The notes under the pieces: model-generated
What the model was told of the DNA's origin: nothing
Seen by the model: the letters and a program-made list of their open reading frames with translations, nothing else
Database searches by the model: none
Shown: one piece after another, positions 16,372-24,666 of the stretch
Numbering within the stretch: the first letter of the stretch is position 1
Layout: the number at the start of each line of letters is the position of its first letter
Source: Taklimakanibacter sp021828105
GTDB lineage: Bacteria > Pseudomonadota > Alphaproteobacteria > Rhizobiales > Aestuariivirgaceae
Assembly (NCBI GenBank): GCA_021828105.1
Contig: JAKATG010000007.1
Coordinates: 62,001 to 126,000 of the forward strand
DNA length: 64,000 bases
Reading direction: 5' to 3'
Position numbers and translations under genes: made by a program

Positions 16372-17850
16372 TCAAGCGGCGAGATTGCCGAAACAGACAT
16401 ATTTGGGTTCGAGATATTCAGTGATGCCGTGCCGCGAGCCTTCGCGGCCGAGGCCCGATTGCTTCCAGCCGCCGAAAGGGATCGGCGCTCCGGTGAATTT
16501 GGGGGTGTTGAGCGCGACCATGCCGTAATCGAGGCGGTCGCTGAGGCGCATCGCCCGGCCGATGTCGCTCGTATAGACATAGGCCGCGAGCCCCATCTCG
16601 CTGGCATTGGCGCGCGTGACGACCTCGGTCTCATGATCGAACGGCAGGATGGCGGCGACCGGCCCGAAGGTTTCTTCACGCGCGATCAGCATGTCGTCCG
16701 TCACGTCGGCGAGCACGGTCGGCGTCACGAAATTTCCGCCGAGCGCATTCGCCTCGCCGCCGGCGATAAGGCGTGCGCCCGCGGACAAGGCATCGGTGAT
16801 CTGCTCACGGCATTTTTTGGCTACCGAGGCGCGCGTCATCGGGCCGATATCGATCTCAGGCTCGAGGCCGTGCCCGAGTTTCAGCCGCGCCGTCGCCGCG
16901 CCGAAAGCGGCGATGAACCTCTCATAGATCGGGCGCTCGACATAGATGCGGTTGGCGGCGAGACAATCCTGCCCGGAGGTCGCAAATTTGGCGGCGATAC
17001 ATCCGCTCACCGCCTGCTCGAAGCCGGCATCGGCGAACAGGATGAAGGGCGCATGGCCGCCGAGCTCCAGCGAGGCCTTCTTGACGGTCTTGGCCGCCTG
17101 CGCCAGCAGGAGCCGGCCCACTTCCGTCGAACCGGTGAAGGAGAAGGCACGCACCTCCTTATGATCGAGAAGCCGCCGCGCCAAGGGCGGCGCCTCGCCC
17201 GTCACGACCTGCAGGACACCTGCGGGAATGCCGGCCTCCTCGCCGAGGCGCGCCAGCGCAAGCCCTGAGAGCGGCGTCTCGGGCGCGGGCTTCACGATCA
17301 TCACGCAGCCTGCCGCCAAGGCGGCGCCGGCTTTGCGCGTGATCATGGCGCTCGGGAAATTCCACGGCGTGATCGCCGCCGTCACCCCCATGGGCTGCAT
17401 ATGGACGCTAAGCCGGCTACCCGGCAGATGGCTCGGGATCGTCTCGCCATAGGTCCGCTCGCCTTCCGCCGCGAACCAGTCGAGGAAGCTCGCGGCATAG
17501 GCGATCTCACCACGTGCCTCACTCAGCGGCTTGCCCTGCTCGGCCGTCATCAGCACCGCGAGGTCCTCCGCATTGGCCAGCATCAGGGCACCCCACTGGC
17601 GCAGGATCGCGCCGCGCTCGAGGGGCGTGCGGTCGCGCCAGGCGAGGAAGGCGGCCGAGCCCGCGGCCACGGCGCGATCGACAGCCTCGACCGGACAAGC
17701 CGCGACATCGATGAGATGCTCGCCCGTCGCCGGATCGATCACCGGCAAGGTGGCATTCTCGCTCAGCCATTCGCCGGCAATGAAGGCGCGGTTCTCCAGG
17801 AGATCGCGCCGTTTGAGACGGCGGAGCGCATCGACGGCCAGACCTTTCAT
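16372..17850 (-). CDS. gabD: NAD(P)-dependent succinate-semialdehyde dehydrogenase
   Basis: A 492-aa aldehyde dehydrogenase of the GabD class: PWNFPSAMITRKAGAALAAG, FTGSTEVGRLLL, the general-base Glu in KKASLELGGHAPFILF, and the catalytic Cys in FATSGQDCLAANRIYV. The length fits GabD. It is the first gene of the operon with the aminotransferase, giving a two-step route from GABA (or a similar omega-amino acid) to succinate. It is divergent from an Lrp-type regulator, the likely controller. Confidence 0.92.
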   Translation of the reverse strand: MKGLAVDALRRLKRRDLLENRAFIAGEWLSENATLPVIDPATGEHLIDVAACPVEAVDRAVAAGSAAFLAWRDRTPLERGAILRQWGALMLANAEDLAVLMTAEQGKPLSEARGEIAYAASFLDWFAAEGERTYGETIPSHLPGSRLSVHMQPMGVTAAITPWNFPSAMITRKAGAALAAGCVMIVKPAPETPLSGLALARLGEEAGIPAGVLQVVTGEAPPLARRLLDHKEVRAFSFTGSTEVGRLLLAQAAKTVKKASLELGGHAPFILFADAGFEQAVSGCIAAKFATSGQDCLAANRIYVERPIYERFIAAFGAATARLKLGHGLEPEIDIGPMTRASVAKKCREQITDALSAGARLIAGGEANALGGNFVTPTVLADVTDDMLIAREETFGPVAAILPFDHETEVVTRANASEMGLAAYVYTSDIGRAMRLSDRLDYGMVALNTPKFTGAPIPFGGWKQSGLGREGSRHGITEYLEPKYVCFGNLAA

Positions 17851-17945
17851 GGGTGACGATCTCCATGTGATTCATGCGACTGATGAGCGCAAAATAGCCG
17901 CTGACGCGTTGCGCTGGACTGCGTTTCCTGCTCAGTTGGTTTGGA

Positions 17946-17967
17946 AAATCTGCAATTTTTCAGATTT
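17946..17967. promoter_or_regulatory. inverted repeat between gabD and Lrp-type gene, candidate operator
   Basis: AAATCTG (17946-17952) and CAGATTT (17961-17967) form a perfect 7-bp dyad with an A/T spacer, 18 bp before the regulator ATG and about 95 bp before the gabD start. Lrp/AsnC proteins bind imperfect AT-rich dyads of about this size. A related GAAAATCCGCAATTT occurs just after the regulator gene near 18463. Confidence 0.5.
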
Positions 17968-17984
17968 AGACGCAGGATACCTTC

Positions 17985-18452
17985 ATGACAGAATTGGATC
18001 GCATAGATATCGAGATCCTTGAGGCGGTGCAGCACAACAACCGGCTGACGACGGAGGAACTCGGCCAGCGGGTCGGGCTTTCGGCCACCGCCTGCCAGCG
18101 GCGCTTGAAGCGGCTGCGCACCGAGGGCGTGATCGAGGCCGACATCTCCATCGTGGCGCCGAAGGCCGTCGGCCGGCCCGTCTCCATGCTGGTGCTGGTC
18201 TCGCTCGAACGCGAGCGCGCCGACATCATCGACCGCTTCAAGGCCTCGATCCGCTCGACGCCTGAAGTGATGATCGGCTTCTACGTCACCGGCGATGCCG
18301 ACTTCGTCCTCCTCATCACCGCAAAGAGCATGGAGGACTATGAGCAATTCACCCGCCGCTTCTTCTACGAGAACCATGACATCAAGGGCTTCAAGACCAT
18401 GGTGGTGATGGATCGCGTGAAGGCTGGTTTCGCGCTGCCCATGGATCTGTGA
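17985..18452 (+). CDS. Lrp/AsnC-family transcriptional regulator
   Basis: A 155-aa protein: an N-terminal helix-turn-helix (LDRIDIEILEAVQHNNRLTTEELGQRVGLSATACQRRLKRLRTEGVI) then the RAM/ASNC dimer domain (VSMLVLVSLERERADIIDRFKASI, VMIGFYVTGDADFVLLI). It is full length. It is divergent from gabD and the aminotransferase; Lrp-type regulators beside such operons usually sense the amino acid degraded. It probably also controls itself through the dyad just upstream of its start. Confidence 0.93.
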   Translation: MTELDRIDIEILEAVQHNNRLTTEELGQRVGLSATACQRRLKRLRTEGVIEADISIVAPKAVGRPVSMLVLVSLERERADIIDRFKASIRSTPEVMIGFYVTGDADFVLLITAKSMEDYEQFTRRFFYENHDIKGFKTMVVMDRVKAGFALPMDL

Positions 18453-18693
18453 GCGGTGGCCAGAAAATCCGCAATTTCGACCACGCCCCGCTTTCCCTCC
18501 CGTGCCATAGCATGTTGCCTGCCGGCACCGGGCTAATTTCCCTGGTGGTCATGACGCGGAATTTCAGCTAGGCCGCTGTTCTTATTCGGCTCTTTGAGCC
18601 GCAGATGCCTGCAAGCTGCGTCCCTTTTTCAAAAATACCCTGTTTTTTCCCTGTATCCGTGGCGATGGGTGCGCGGATTTGCGGGCGCGACGG

Positions 18694-21606
18694 CTATGGC
18701 ATCTTGAACCGGTCGTTTTGCCTGAGCCTTGTCAGAGGTGGCGGACCGTCCTTGAACAAGGTCGTGAGATCGAGTTCGCCGATCATCTGCTCGCAGATCC
18801 GATATCCCACTTCGCGATAGGCCTCGAACTGATCCTCATCGAAGAACTGATCGCCGGTCGATTCATTCGGAAAGTCGTGATGCGCGCCGCGATAGCCCTT
18901 TGCGCCGATGGCCAAATCAGGGATGAGGGTGGATTTCATGTAGATCAAAATGCCGGTCTTCGGCCAGCCCTTCCCGCCGCGCTCGCCATAGTCTATCCGA
19001 GCCACGAAATAGCCCTTTTCGGCGAATTCGGCACCCTTGGGATAGTCGGTAAGCTTGCTGCTGGCGATCATCTGGGCCGGGCTCGAGCCTTCGAATGCAG
19101 CCTTGCCGGGCTTCTTGACCTGCATATCGAAATGGACCGTCGCGCCAAAATCCTGCCCGACGCGCTGCACCGCGGTGACGAGATCGCGATAGGAGGAGGC
19201 GATGTCCTGCCCGCCGTCGCAGATGATGATCAGGCCGCAGCGCCGGCGCACCAGCTCATAGACAGCGAGATTCTCGAAATGACCGCCATCGGCGACCTCC
19301 AGCCATTTCGCCGTCTCGGTATAGCCGCTGCGCGCCGCCGCATAGGCTCCGCCGGGCCAGAAGTGATTGGGCCTGCGCATCAGCTCTCCGGGCACACCAT
19401 AGCGGGGATTGGGGATCCAGTAGCCGAGCCTGACATTCAACAGGCTCATCGCCAGCGAGACGAAGGGGCTGCGGGTCAGGCCGCGTCCGCCGGCGGCACC
19501 GCGCGGATTGGCGGCGGCGCCTGAAATCGCCATCGCCGAAGCCAGGGTCAGGTCGGCATTGGCGCTGTCCGCCGTGCGGTGCCATCCGGTGGCGGACGAG
19601 CCGATGAATTCCGGGGTCAGAACGAAATTGTCACCGCCGCGTAAACGATATTTGCGCTGCGAGGAATTGGTCAGCACCGCATTCGCATTGATGATCTGAT
19701 AGGGGCCCTTGGACCAGGCCTCGTTCCAGCAATCGACGAGCTTGCGCTCATTGGCCGCCGTCGCCGCGGCATTGACGTCACCGCGCAATGTGTCGGCGTC
19801 GGGAAGGAAGGCTTCCATCAGCCGGTCGCGGTAGAAGCGATGCAGGCCGATATGGTTGGTGTTGACGAACCAGCCGCCGATCAGGGCGGCGATGACGGCA
19901 GCGCCAATGAGCGCCCGTTGCATCGTCTCACCCTCCATGAAAGTGAGGGCGAGCCTGTGGCCCACCAGCAGGACGCCATAGGCAAACAGGGCCGCGCCGA
20001 TCATTATCGTGATCTGGGTCAACCGGCTGTCGCCCCGGATCCGGGTGAGGAGCTGGCCCGCCAGAGTGATGCCGAGCCCCAGCGCCGCCCACACGCCGCC
20101 CAGGCTATAATTGATGTAATGGCTCACCAGCGGCAGGCTGCCAAAGAGAAGGAGCACGATGATCCAGAACAATATCCGGCCGAAGAACCATTCGAATACG
20201 CGCCGCGCGCGATATTGCAGCAGCGCCGACGTCGGGCGCTGCATTTCGGCCGTTGGATTCCCGACGGCTTCCGCCCTGAGCAGGTGCCTGATGAGGAGGC
20301 CGGTGATATAGGCAGCGAAGATGAGGAAAGCCACGCTGTAAACGAACAGCAGGAATTCCGGAAATCTTCCGAGAATCTGCCAGCCCTTGTTCGGAACGAT
20401 GCGATCGGCAATGGCACTCAGAACCAGGATCGCGAGCAACCCCAGCAAGACTCTGGCGATCGGCCTCTGTTCCTCGCTCTTCAGGCCCTCGACCAGGCCA
20501 CGCCTGCCGATGAAAGCGGTGGCGAGCACCGCGCCGACAAAGACGATGGCCCAAAGGATGAGGCCGGTCGCCAGGCTCGGCATTTCCACCATTGCCGCAG
20601 AACGGCCACGTGCGAAAAGCGCCTCCATCGCGGGCTCCATCCACATCAAAGTGACTGCAAGCAGGACGAAGCCGGCGACGGCGCTGACGCCGACCAGCAG
20701 CCAGCTGTACCATTTCGACGTTTCAGGCGCTGCAGCATCGGCCGACTTCGGTTCGGAGTCCGACTCCGTCAGACTCCTCCACGACAGCAGCGAGTGATTG
20801 ATGCTGCCGAGGATGAACAGGACAAAGAGCACCAGAGCCAGCACGAGCATCAGGAGAAAGACCGGTGGAATGGTCCGATTGATATCCAGCTCCGTGCTGG
20901 TGCCCACCACATCGGCGGCGGTCTCGAGCGTGCCTGGTGCTGCCATGCGCACGGCAAAAGGCAGCCCTTTAAAGACGGGAAGCCGCCCCAAGGCATAGAT
21001 GAGGCCCATGATGAGCGCTGTCACCGGCACCCAGATCAGCAGGTTGAGCAGGATGGCACGCCCGACCACCGCAATGCCCGACCAGATGGAGAGACCGTTA
21101 CCCGGTGCCAGATAGTTTCCCTGGACACGCAGATACTGCAGCGGCGTCAGCATCCGGTCCTTCCCGTTCACGATCCCCTCGCCCGGCTCCGGCAATCTGG
21201 GGTCGTTCGTCCCGAAGGGAAAGCGGCTCTCCGTATCATACCGGCTTTCATGCACCGGCTCGCCGCGCGCATTGCCGCGCAACCACCAGGTGAGGGCCGA
21301 GCCGATATATCCGCCACCCGAGACGGTGGAGAGATAGTCGACATGCTTCAGCAGTCCGGCCCCGGCAAGCTTCTGCAGGATGCCGAGAGAGACGGTGGCT
21401 GAACGAATCCCGCCGCCCGAGAGAGCGAGTCCCACTGTGTAAGGCCCTTCGCCCAAGGCCCCGCTTTGCAGCTTTGCATGGAGCTCCTTTGCCGCTTCCC
21501 GCCTTGTTCCGACCGTCGCGAGTTCGGCGCGCAACATGCGATCCTCCCCGCTGAGCGGCTGGGCTCCAGCAGTGGAGATCGTCCTGGGATCGAGCGCGGT
21601 GTCCAT
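18694..21606 (-). CDS. large membrane patatin-like phospholipase family protein
   Basis: A 970-aa protein. Near residue 60 is the patatin oxyanion motif (VGLALSGGGIRSATVSLGIL), then the nucleophile serine in DYLSTVSGGGYIGSALTWWL. The catalytic Asp is in VADGGHFENLAVYELVRRRC near residue 770. Between them several long hydrophobic stretches (about residues 185-560) predict multiple membrane helices, splitting the hydrolase domain. Such long proteins are distinct from short patatins and are of unknown substrate. It follows the cytochrome gene by 15 bp on the same strand, implying one operon. Confidence 0.88.
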   Translation of the reverse strand: MDTALDPRTISTAGAQPLSGEDRMLRAELATVGTRREAAKELHAKLQSGALGEGPYTVGLALSGGGIRSATVSLGILQKLAGAGLLKHVDYLSTVSGGGYIGSALTWWLRGNARGEPVHESRYDTESRFPFGTNDPRLPEPGEGIVNGKDRMLTPLQYLRVQGNYLAPGNGLSIWSGIAVVGRAILLNLLIWVPVTALIMGLIYALGRLPVFKGLPFAVRMAAPGTLETAADVVGTSTELDINRTIPPVFLLMLVLALVLFVLFILGSINHSLLSWRSLTESDSEPKSADAAAPETSKWYSWLLVGVSAVAGFVLLAVTLMWMEPAMEALFARGRSAAMVEMPSLATGLILWAIVFVGAVLATAFIGRRGLVEGLKSEEQRPIARVLLGLLAILVLSAIADRIVPNKGWQILGRFPEFLLFVYSVAFLIFAAYITGLLIRHLLRAEAVGNPTAEMQRPTSALLQYRARRVFEWFFGRILFWIIVLLLFGSLPLVSHYINYSLGGVWAALGLGITLAGQLLTRIRGDSRLTQITIMIGAALFAYGVLLVGHRLALTFMEGETMQRALIGAAVIAALIGGWFVNTNHIGLHRFYRDRLMEAFLPDADTLRGDVNAAATAANERKLVDCWNEAWSKGPYQIINANAVLTNSSQRKYRLRGGDNFVLTPEFIGSSATGWHRTADSANADLTLASAMAISGAAANPRGAAGGRGLTRSPFVSLAMSLLNVRLGYWIPNPRYGVPGELMRRPNHFWPGGAYAAARSGYTETAKWLEVADGGHFENLAVYELVRRRCGLIIICDGGQDIASSYRDLVTAVQRVGQDFGATVHFDMQVKKPGKAAFEGSSPAQMIASSKLTDYPKGAEFAEKGYFVARIDYGERGGKGWPKTGILIYMKSTLIPDLAIGAKGYRGAHHDFPNESTGDQFFDEDQFEAYREVGYRICEQMIGELDLTTLFKDGPPPLTRLRQNDRFKMP

Positions 21607-21621
21607 TGCAACTTCCTCCGC

Positions 21622-23157
21622 TCACAGCGTCTTCAGATATTCGATGAGCTGGCGCTTCTGTTCCGGCGTCAGATCGGTTCCATAGGCATGGCCGAGCCTG
21701 CCATTGCCGGGCAGCGTCGTGTCGAACAGGAAATTGCTCGGACAGGATGGCTCCACCCGGTCCGAGATGAAGCCCATATTGACCGGATCATAGAGGTCGC
21801 AGCCGCGATAGAAGCTGGTGCGCCGCTCTTCCGGTGCGGTCAGCAGCTCCTTCAGATTCGCTACCGCGCCATTGTGCAGATAGGGTGCGGTCAGCCAGAG
21901 CCCCGAGATCGGCCCGGCGATATAGCCCTTGCTCTTGATCATGTTGGCGCGCTGGACACCCATCTCCACCGCCACCCGGTTCGCCCGATCGGCATCTTCC
22001 TGCCGCCAGGCGTCGTAGCGTTCGCGATCGGTGCCGATATCCTCGATCGGAACCACCTTGCCGAAATATCTGCCGCCGGTCTCATGACATTCGGCGCAAT
22101 TGGTCTTGTAGAGCGCGGCCCCCGCCACGACGTCGGCATTTCCTGGCTTGGGCGCCAGCGGATAGTTGGGCGGCTGCACGCGCTGGAGATAGGCGCGGAT
22201 ATCGCGCATCTGCCTCTCGAAATACGGCCCCGGCGGCGCGCCAAGGCCCAATGCCGAATCCATGATCACGGCGAGCGGATCCAGCGTCTCGCCGCCCCAG
22301 TTCAGCGACTGGCCTTCGCGCACCGAGAGATTCCAGATCGCCGGAAAATCGGCATTGCCTGTCGTGTGGTCCTTCCGGCGGTCAGCGTCCAGGAAGTACT
22401 TGGTGAGATGTATCCGATCGTCACGACCAGGTCCCCAATCGGGCCGCTTCATGCCGGGGCGGAACTCGTCCTGGTCCATCCACGCAAGACCTTCGACCTT
22501 TCCAAGAAGACGGGCGCGCACGATCGGGATCAGCGCGTGGTAGATCGCCCAGTCGTCGAGACCCATCTCGAAGTTGCGCTTGATCTCTTCCCACAGGCCA
22601 TCGAAGGTGAACTTCTCGTCATTGGCAGCGCAACGCAGGAAGCGCAGGAACTCCTGCGAGGCCGTCGTGTGCGAAGGACCCGTCGGTACGATGACCGGCT
22701 TGTCGGTGACACTCATGCGATAGGTCGCCGTATGGCAGATGGCGCAGGTCTGGGTGATGCGATCAAAACCCAGGCGGCGCTTGGAAAAGCCGACCGGCAG
22801 CTCGCGGCCTTCTTCCCAAGGCAAGCCGAAAGCCCGGTAGCCGCCGAGCTTGTTGCCCGGCAGGCAGTGCGGAAACACGCGCGGCAGGACATAGAAGATG
22901 GGGTAAGGAACGCCGCGCTCATTCTCGGCATTCATCGAGCCGTATTTGAACTGCTCTTCGGCAATATTCGCGCGGCAACGGCCCCTTCGCTCCGCTTCGA
23001 CATCGGCGCATACGTTCTGCGGCTCGACATAGAAGAACTTGTAGTTGGCATAGAGGACGGCCGCGATGCCGAGAGCCAGAAGCAGCAGCGGGCCACGCAG
23101 GAACTTGATGATCCCGTTCTGGACTCTCTCGTAAGTCGATCGCCAGGCCATCGGCAT
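21622..23157 (-). CDS. membrane-anchored diheme cytochrome c-type protein
   Basis: A 511-aa protein with an uncleaved-looking N-terminal membrane anchor (LLLLALGIAAVLYANYKFFYV, residues ~24-44) and two c-type heme motifs, CAICH at 138-142 and CAECH at 354-358. The second lies in a classic cytochrome c context (AGAALYKTNCAECHETGGRYF) and the C-terminus has LTPEQKRQLIEYLKTL. This suggests a periplasmic electron carrier or di-heme peroxidase relative facing the periplasm. It is first in an operon with the patatin-like gene. No partner oxidase is seen. Confidence 0.88.
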   Translation of the reverse strand: MPMAWRSTYERVQNGIIKFLRGPLLLLALGIAAVLYANYKFFYVEPQNVCADVEAERRGRCRANIAEEQFKYGSMNAENERGVPYPIFYVLPRVFPHCLPGNKLGGYRAFGLPWEEGRELPVGFSKRRLGFDRITQTCAICHTATYRMSVTDKPVIVPTGPSHTTASQEFLRFLRCAANDEKFTFDGLWEEIKRNFEMGLDDWAIYHALIPIVRARLLGKVEGLAWMDQDEFRPGMKRPDWGPGRDDRIHLTKYFLDADRRKDHTTGNADFPAIWNLSVREGQSLNWGGETLDPLAVIMDSALGLGAPPGPYFERQMRDIRAYLQRVQPPNYPLAPKPGNADVVAGAALYKTNCAECHETGGRYFGKVVPIEDIGTDRERYDAWRQEDADRANRVAVEMGVQRANMIKSKGYIAGPISGLWLTAPYLHNGAVANLKELLTAPEERRTSFYRGCDLYDPVNMGFISDRVEPSCPSNFLFDTTLPGNGRLGHAYGTDLTPEQKRQLIEYLKTL

Positions 23158-23456
23158 GTGAAGAGCCTCTCAGGAGGTCTTGGGATATTCGATGAGCGCA
23201 TCCTTTTCGGCAACACCAAGGGTCGGTTTCCGCGAGCGTCTTGGCCGGTCGCTTGCCACAACGAGAGGCGACAAGCGCCTGTATTCCTTTGGGACACATC
23301 GATTCCGACGAGGACCAGAGGATGCCGGTTTTCTAACCGATGACCGCCCTCGCCTTCAGTGCGAAAAGTCACGTCAGCGTATCGGCTCTAAGGCTTGTGG
23401 CCAGGTTAAACCCGGCCATCCTGTTTTGCGGACAAGCCTATGCGCAAATCCCGAGT
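23158..23456. other. non-coding stretch upstream of cytochrome operon
   Basis: About 300 bases with no convincing gene; the short open frames crossing it show no family features. It should contain the promoter of the cytochrome-patatin operon. At 23402-23453 it holds a ~52-bp segment (GGCCAGGTTAAACCCGGCC ... TATGCGCAAA) that aligns without gaps to the right half of the MITE-like element at 30053-30104. Confidence 0.55.
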
Positions 23457-23582
23457 CTAAAAATCCGCCTTCTCGCTGCCTTCCTGCTCGCGGCGCGCCA
23501 CGAAGGCGTCGATCTCCTCGGCAATGGCGGGATCGAGTGGCGGCTCCTGATATTCGACGAGCGCCCGCTTCCACACCTCATT
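23457..23582 (-). pseudogene. 3'-end fragment of mttB gene, copy A
   Basis: These 126 bases align without gaps to 39256-39381, the last 42 codons and stop of the intact mttB gene, with about seven visible mismatches. The conceptual peptide is EVWKRALVEYQEPPLDPAIA then EEIDAFVARREQEGSEKADF and a TAG stop. No start codon or upstream part of the gene is present. It marks the left edge of the unusual segment that ends at the intact gene. Confidence 0.88.
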
Positions 23583-23622
23583 GCTTCACTGATCGAAACG
23601 GCCAAGCTAAACGGCATCGATG

Positions 23623-23964
23623 CTAATTCGCGCCTTGCGCGGGGGCTTTCGGTGCCGTTCCTGCCGGCGGATTGCGCTTGATAAGCCCTCTTTGCTCCAT
23701 CACGGCGGCGAATTTCATGCACTGGTTGACCAGTTCCACGGCTCCTTCCGTATCGAGCACGAGCCGCGCGACGACATGACGTTTGCCGGCAGGCTTTTTT
23801 TGGGCCGTGGCACTCGCCTCAACGCTGTCGAACCGGACGACGCAGAACTCCAGGCGAAGCGTTTGACCGTCGAATAGCGCCTGGCCCAGTGAATCGGAAA
23901 AAACCTCGCGCACGTTCGACGGATCGATCAGTTGAAATGCAGACGACGGAAGACCGGATGGCAT
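23623..23964 (-). CDS. small protein, DUF3467-like
   Basis: A 113-aa protein without signal peptide: FSDSLGQALFDGQTLRLEFCVVRFD, then HVVARLVLDTEGAVELVNQCMKFAAVMEQRG and a Pro/Ala tail. The pattern (an 'F-S-D' opening, strand pair, then V-R-L-V-L-x3-x-A-x-E-L) recalls the small DUF3467 family, but this is a weak match by eye. It is the last gene of the minus-strand export cluster, 32 bp after the small secreted-protein gene. Function unknown. Confidence 0.6.
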   Translation of the reverse strand: MPSGLPSSAFQLIDPSNVREVFSDSLGQALFDGQTLRLEFCVVRFDSVEASATAQKKPAGKRHVVARLVLDTEGAVELVNQCMKFAAVMEQRGLIKRNPPAGTAPKAPAQGAN

Positions 23965-23996
23965 CAGGCAAAACCCCTTTCGATTGCTGCGGCAAG

Positions 23997-24605
23997 CTAG
24001 GGTGCGTTGAGTCGCTTTACATCGACCAGGCCGGAAGCACGCACAACAATGTCGGTTGCGAAGTGAACATCACACACGATCTGTACTTTGTCGTCACCCC
24101 GCCGGTCGAGAGTGATCGCGCCGCGCAGGAGGTGGCGCGCGACTGCATTCTTGTCGGTCAATTGGCCCTTGAAATCCGTCGAGCCGGTCCCGGGGTCAAA
24201 TTTGTACACTCCCGTTTTGAACTCCCTGATGTTGAAGAGAACGACGCTGATGATTTCATCGGAACCTGGCCTGCTGGTCTTCAGGCTGATGACATAATCG
24301 GGACTGCACGCCTTAGGATCTGCGCAGATGGCTCCGCCAGAGACGATCTCGAACTGGCAGACATCAGGAGAGAATGTCCCGCCACTGACCTCGATGTCGA
24401 GGCCGCAAGGTGAGCGTGGATTTTGCGACGCCTCTATGACCCTTGGCGCGGCCAGGTAATTCTCGTTTATCGAGGCATCGTTGTCTCGGCCGTATCCCAT
24501 CCAACCTCTCGCCTCGCACACGGGCACAAGACACGCAAGGAACAACGCTGCCGTCGGAAGAACGACGCTTCTTTCGCTTGAAAAGACGCAAAACTCAACT
24601 GGCAC
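23997..24605 (-). CDS. small secreted protein of unknown function
   Basis: A 202-aa protein beginning with a positively charged stretch and a hydrophobic core (VVLPTAALFLACLVPVCEARG) that looks like a Sec signal peptide. The mature part is beta-rich, has six or seven cysteines (e.g. SPCGLDIEVSGG, DVCQFEIVSGGAICADPKACSPDY) and could form disulfides. It lies 61 bp downstream of the giant LEPR-type gene and may be a periplasmic or surface partner of it (inference). I do not recognise a family. The signal start could be a later in-frame codon. Confidence 0.62.
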   Translation of the reverse strand: MPVEFCVFSSERSVVLPTAALFLACLVPVCEARGWMGYGRDNDASINENYLAAPRVIEASQNPRSPCGLDIEVSGGTFSPDVCQFEIVSGGAICADPKACSPDYVISLKTSRPGSDEIISVVLFNIREFKTGVYKFDPGTGSTDFKGQLTDKNAVARHLLRGAITLDRRGDDKVQIVCDVHFATDIVVRASGLVDVKRLNAP

Positions 24606-24631
24606 GTCAATTCTGCCGAGTAGGGAGCAAA

Positions 24632-24657
24632 CCGCTCCCGGGCGGTCCCGGGAGCGG
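24632..24657 (-). terminator. intrinsic terminator after LEPR-type giant gene
   Basis: CCGCTCCCGGG pairs with CCCGGGAGCGG around CGGT, an 11-bp GC-rich stem starting 10 bases after the stop codon on the minus strand. On that strand it is followed by a short TTT. It would end or attenuate transcription before the small secreted-protein gene. Confidence 0.68.
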
Positions 24658-24666
24658 GAATTGTGT

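Noticed and set aside
15081..16424. 447-codon plus-strand frame opposite the aminotransferase
   Set aside because: Antisense to a complete class III aminotransferase; composition typical of a shadow frame.
19840..21402. 520-codon plus-strand frame opposite the patatin-like gene
   Set aside because: Antisense shadow rich in His/Gln/Arg; no ribosome-binding site or family motif.
23180..23626. 148-codon plus-strand frame across repeat copy A
   Set aside because: It is antisense to the mttB fragment and shows no signal of selection; treated as non-coding.
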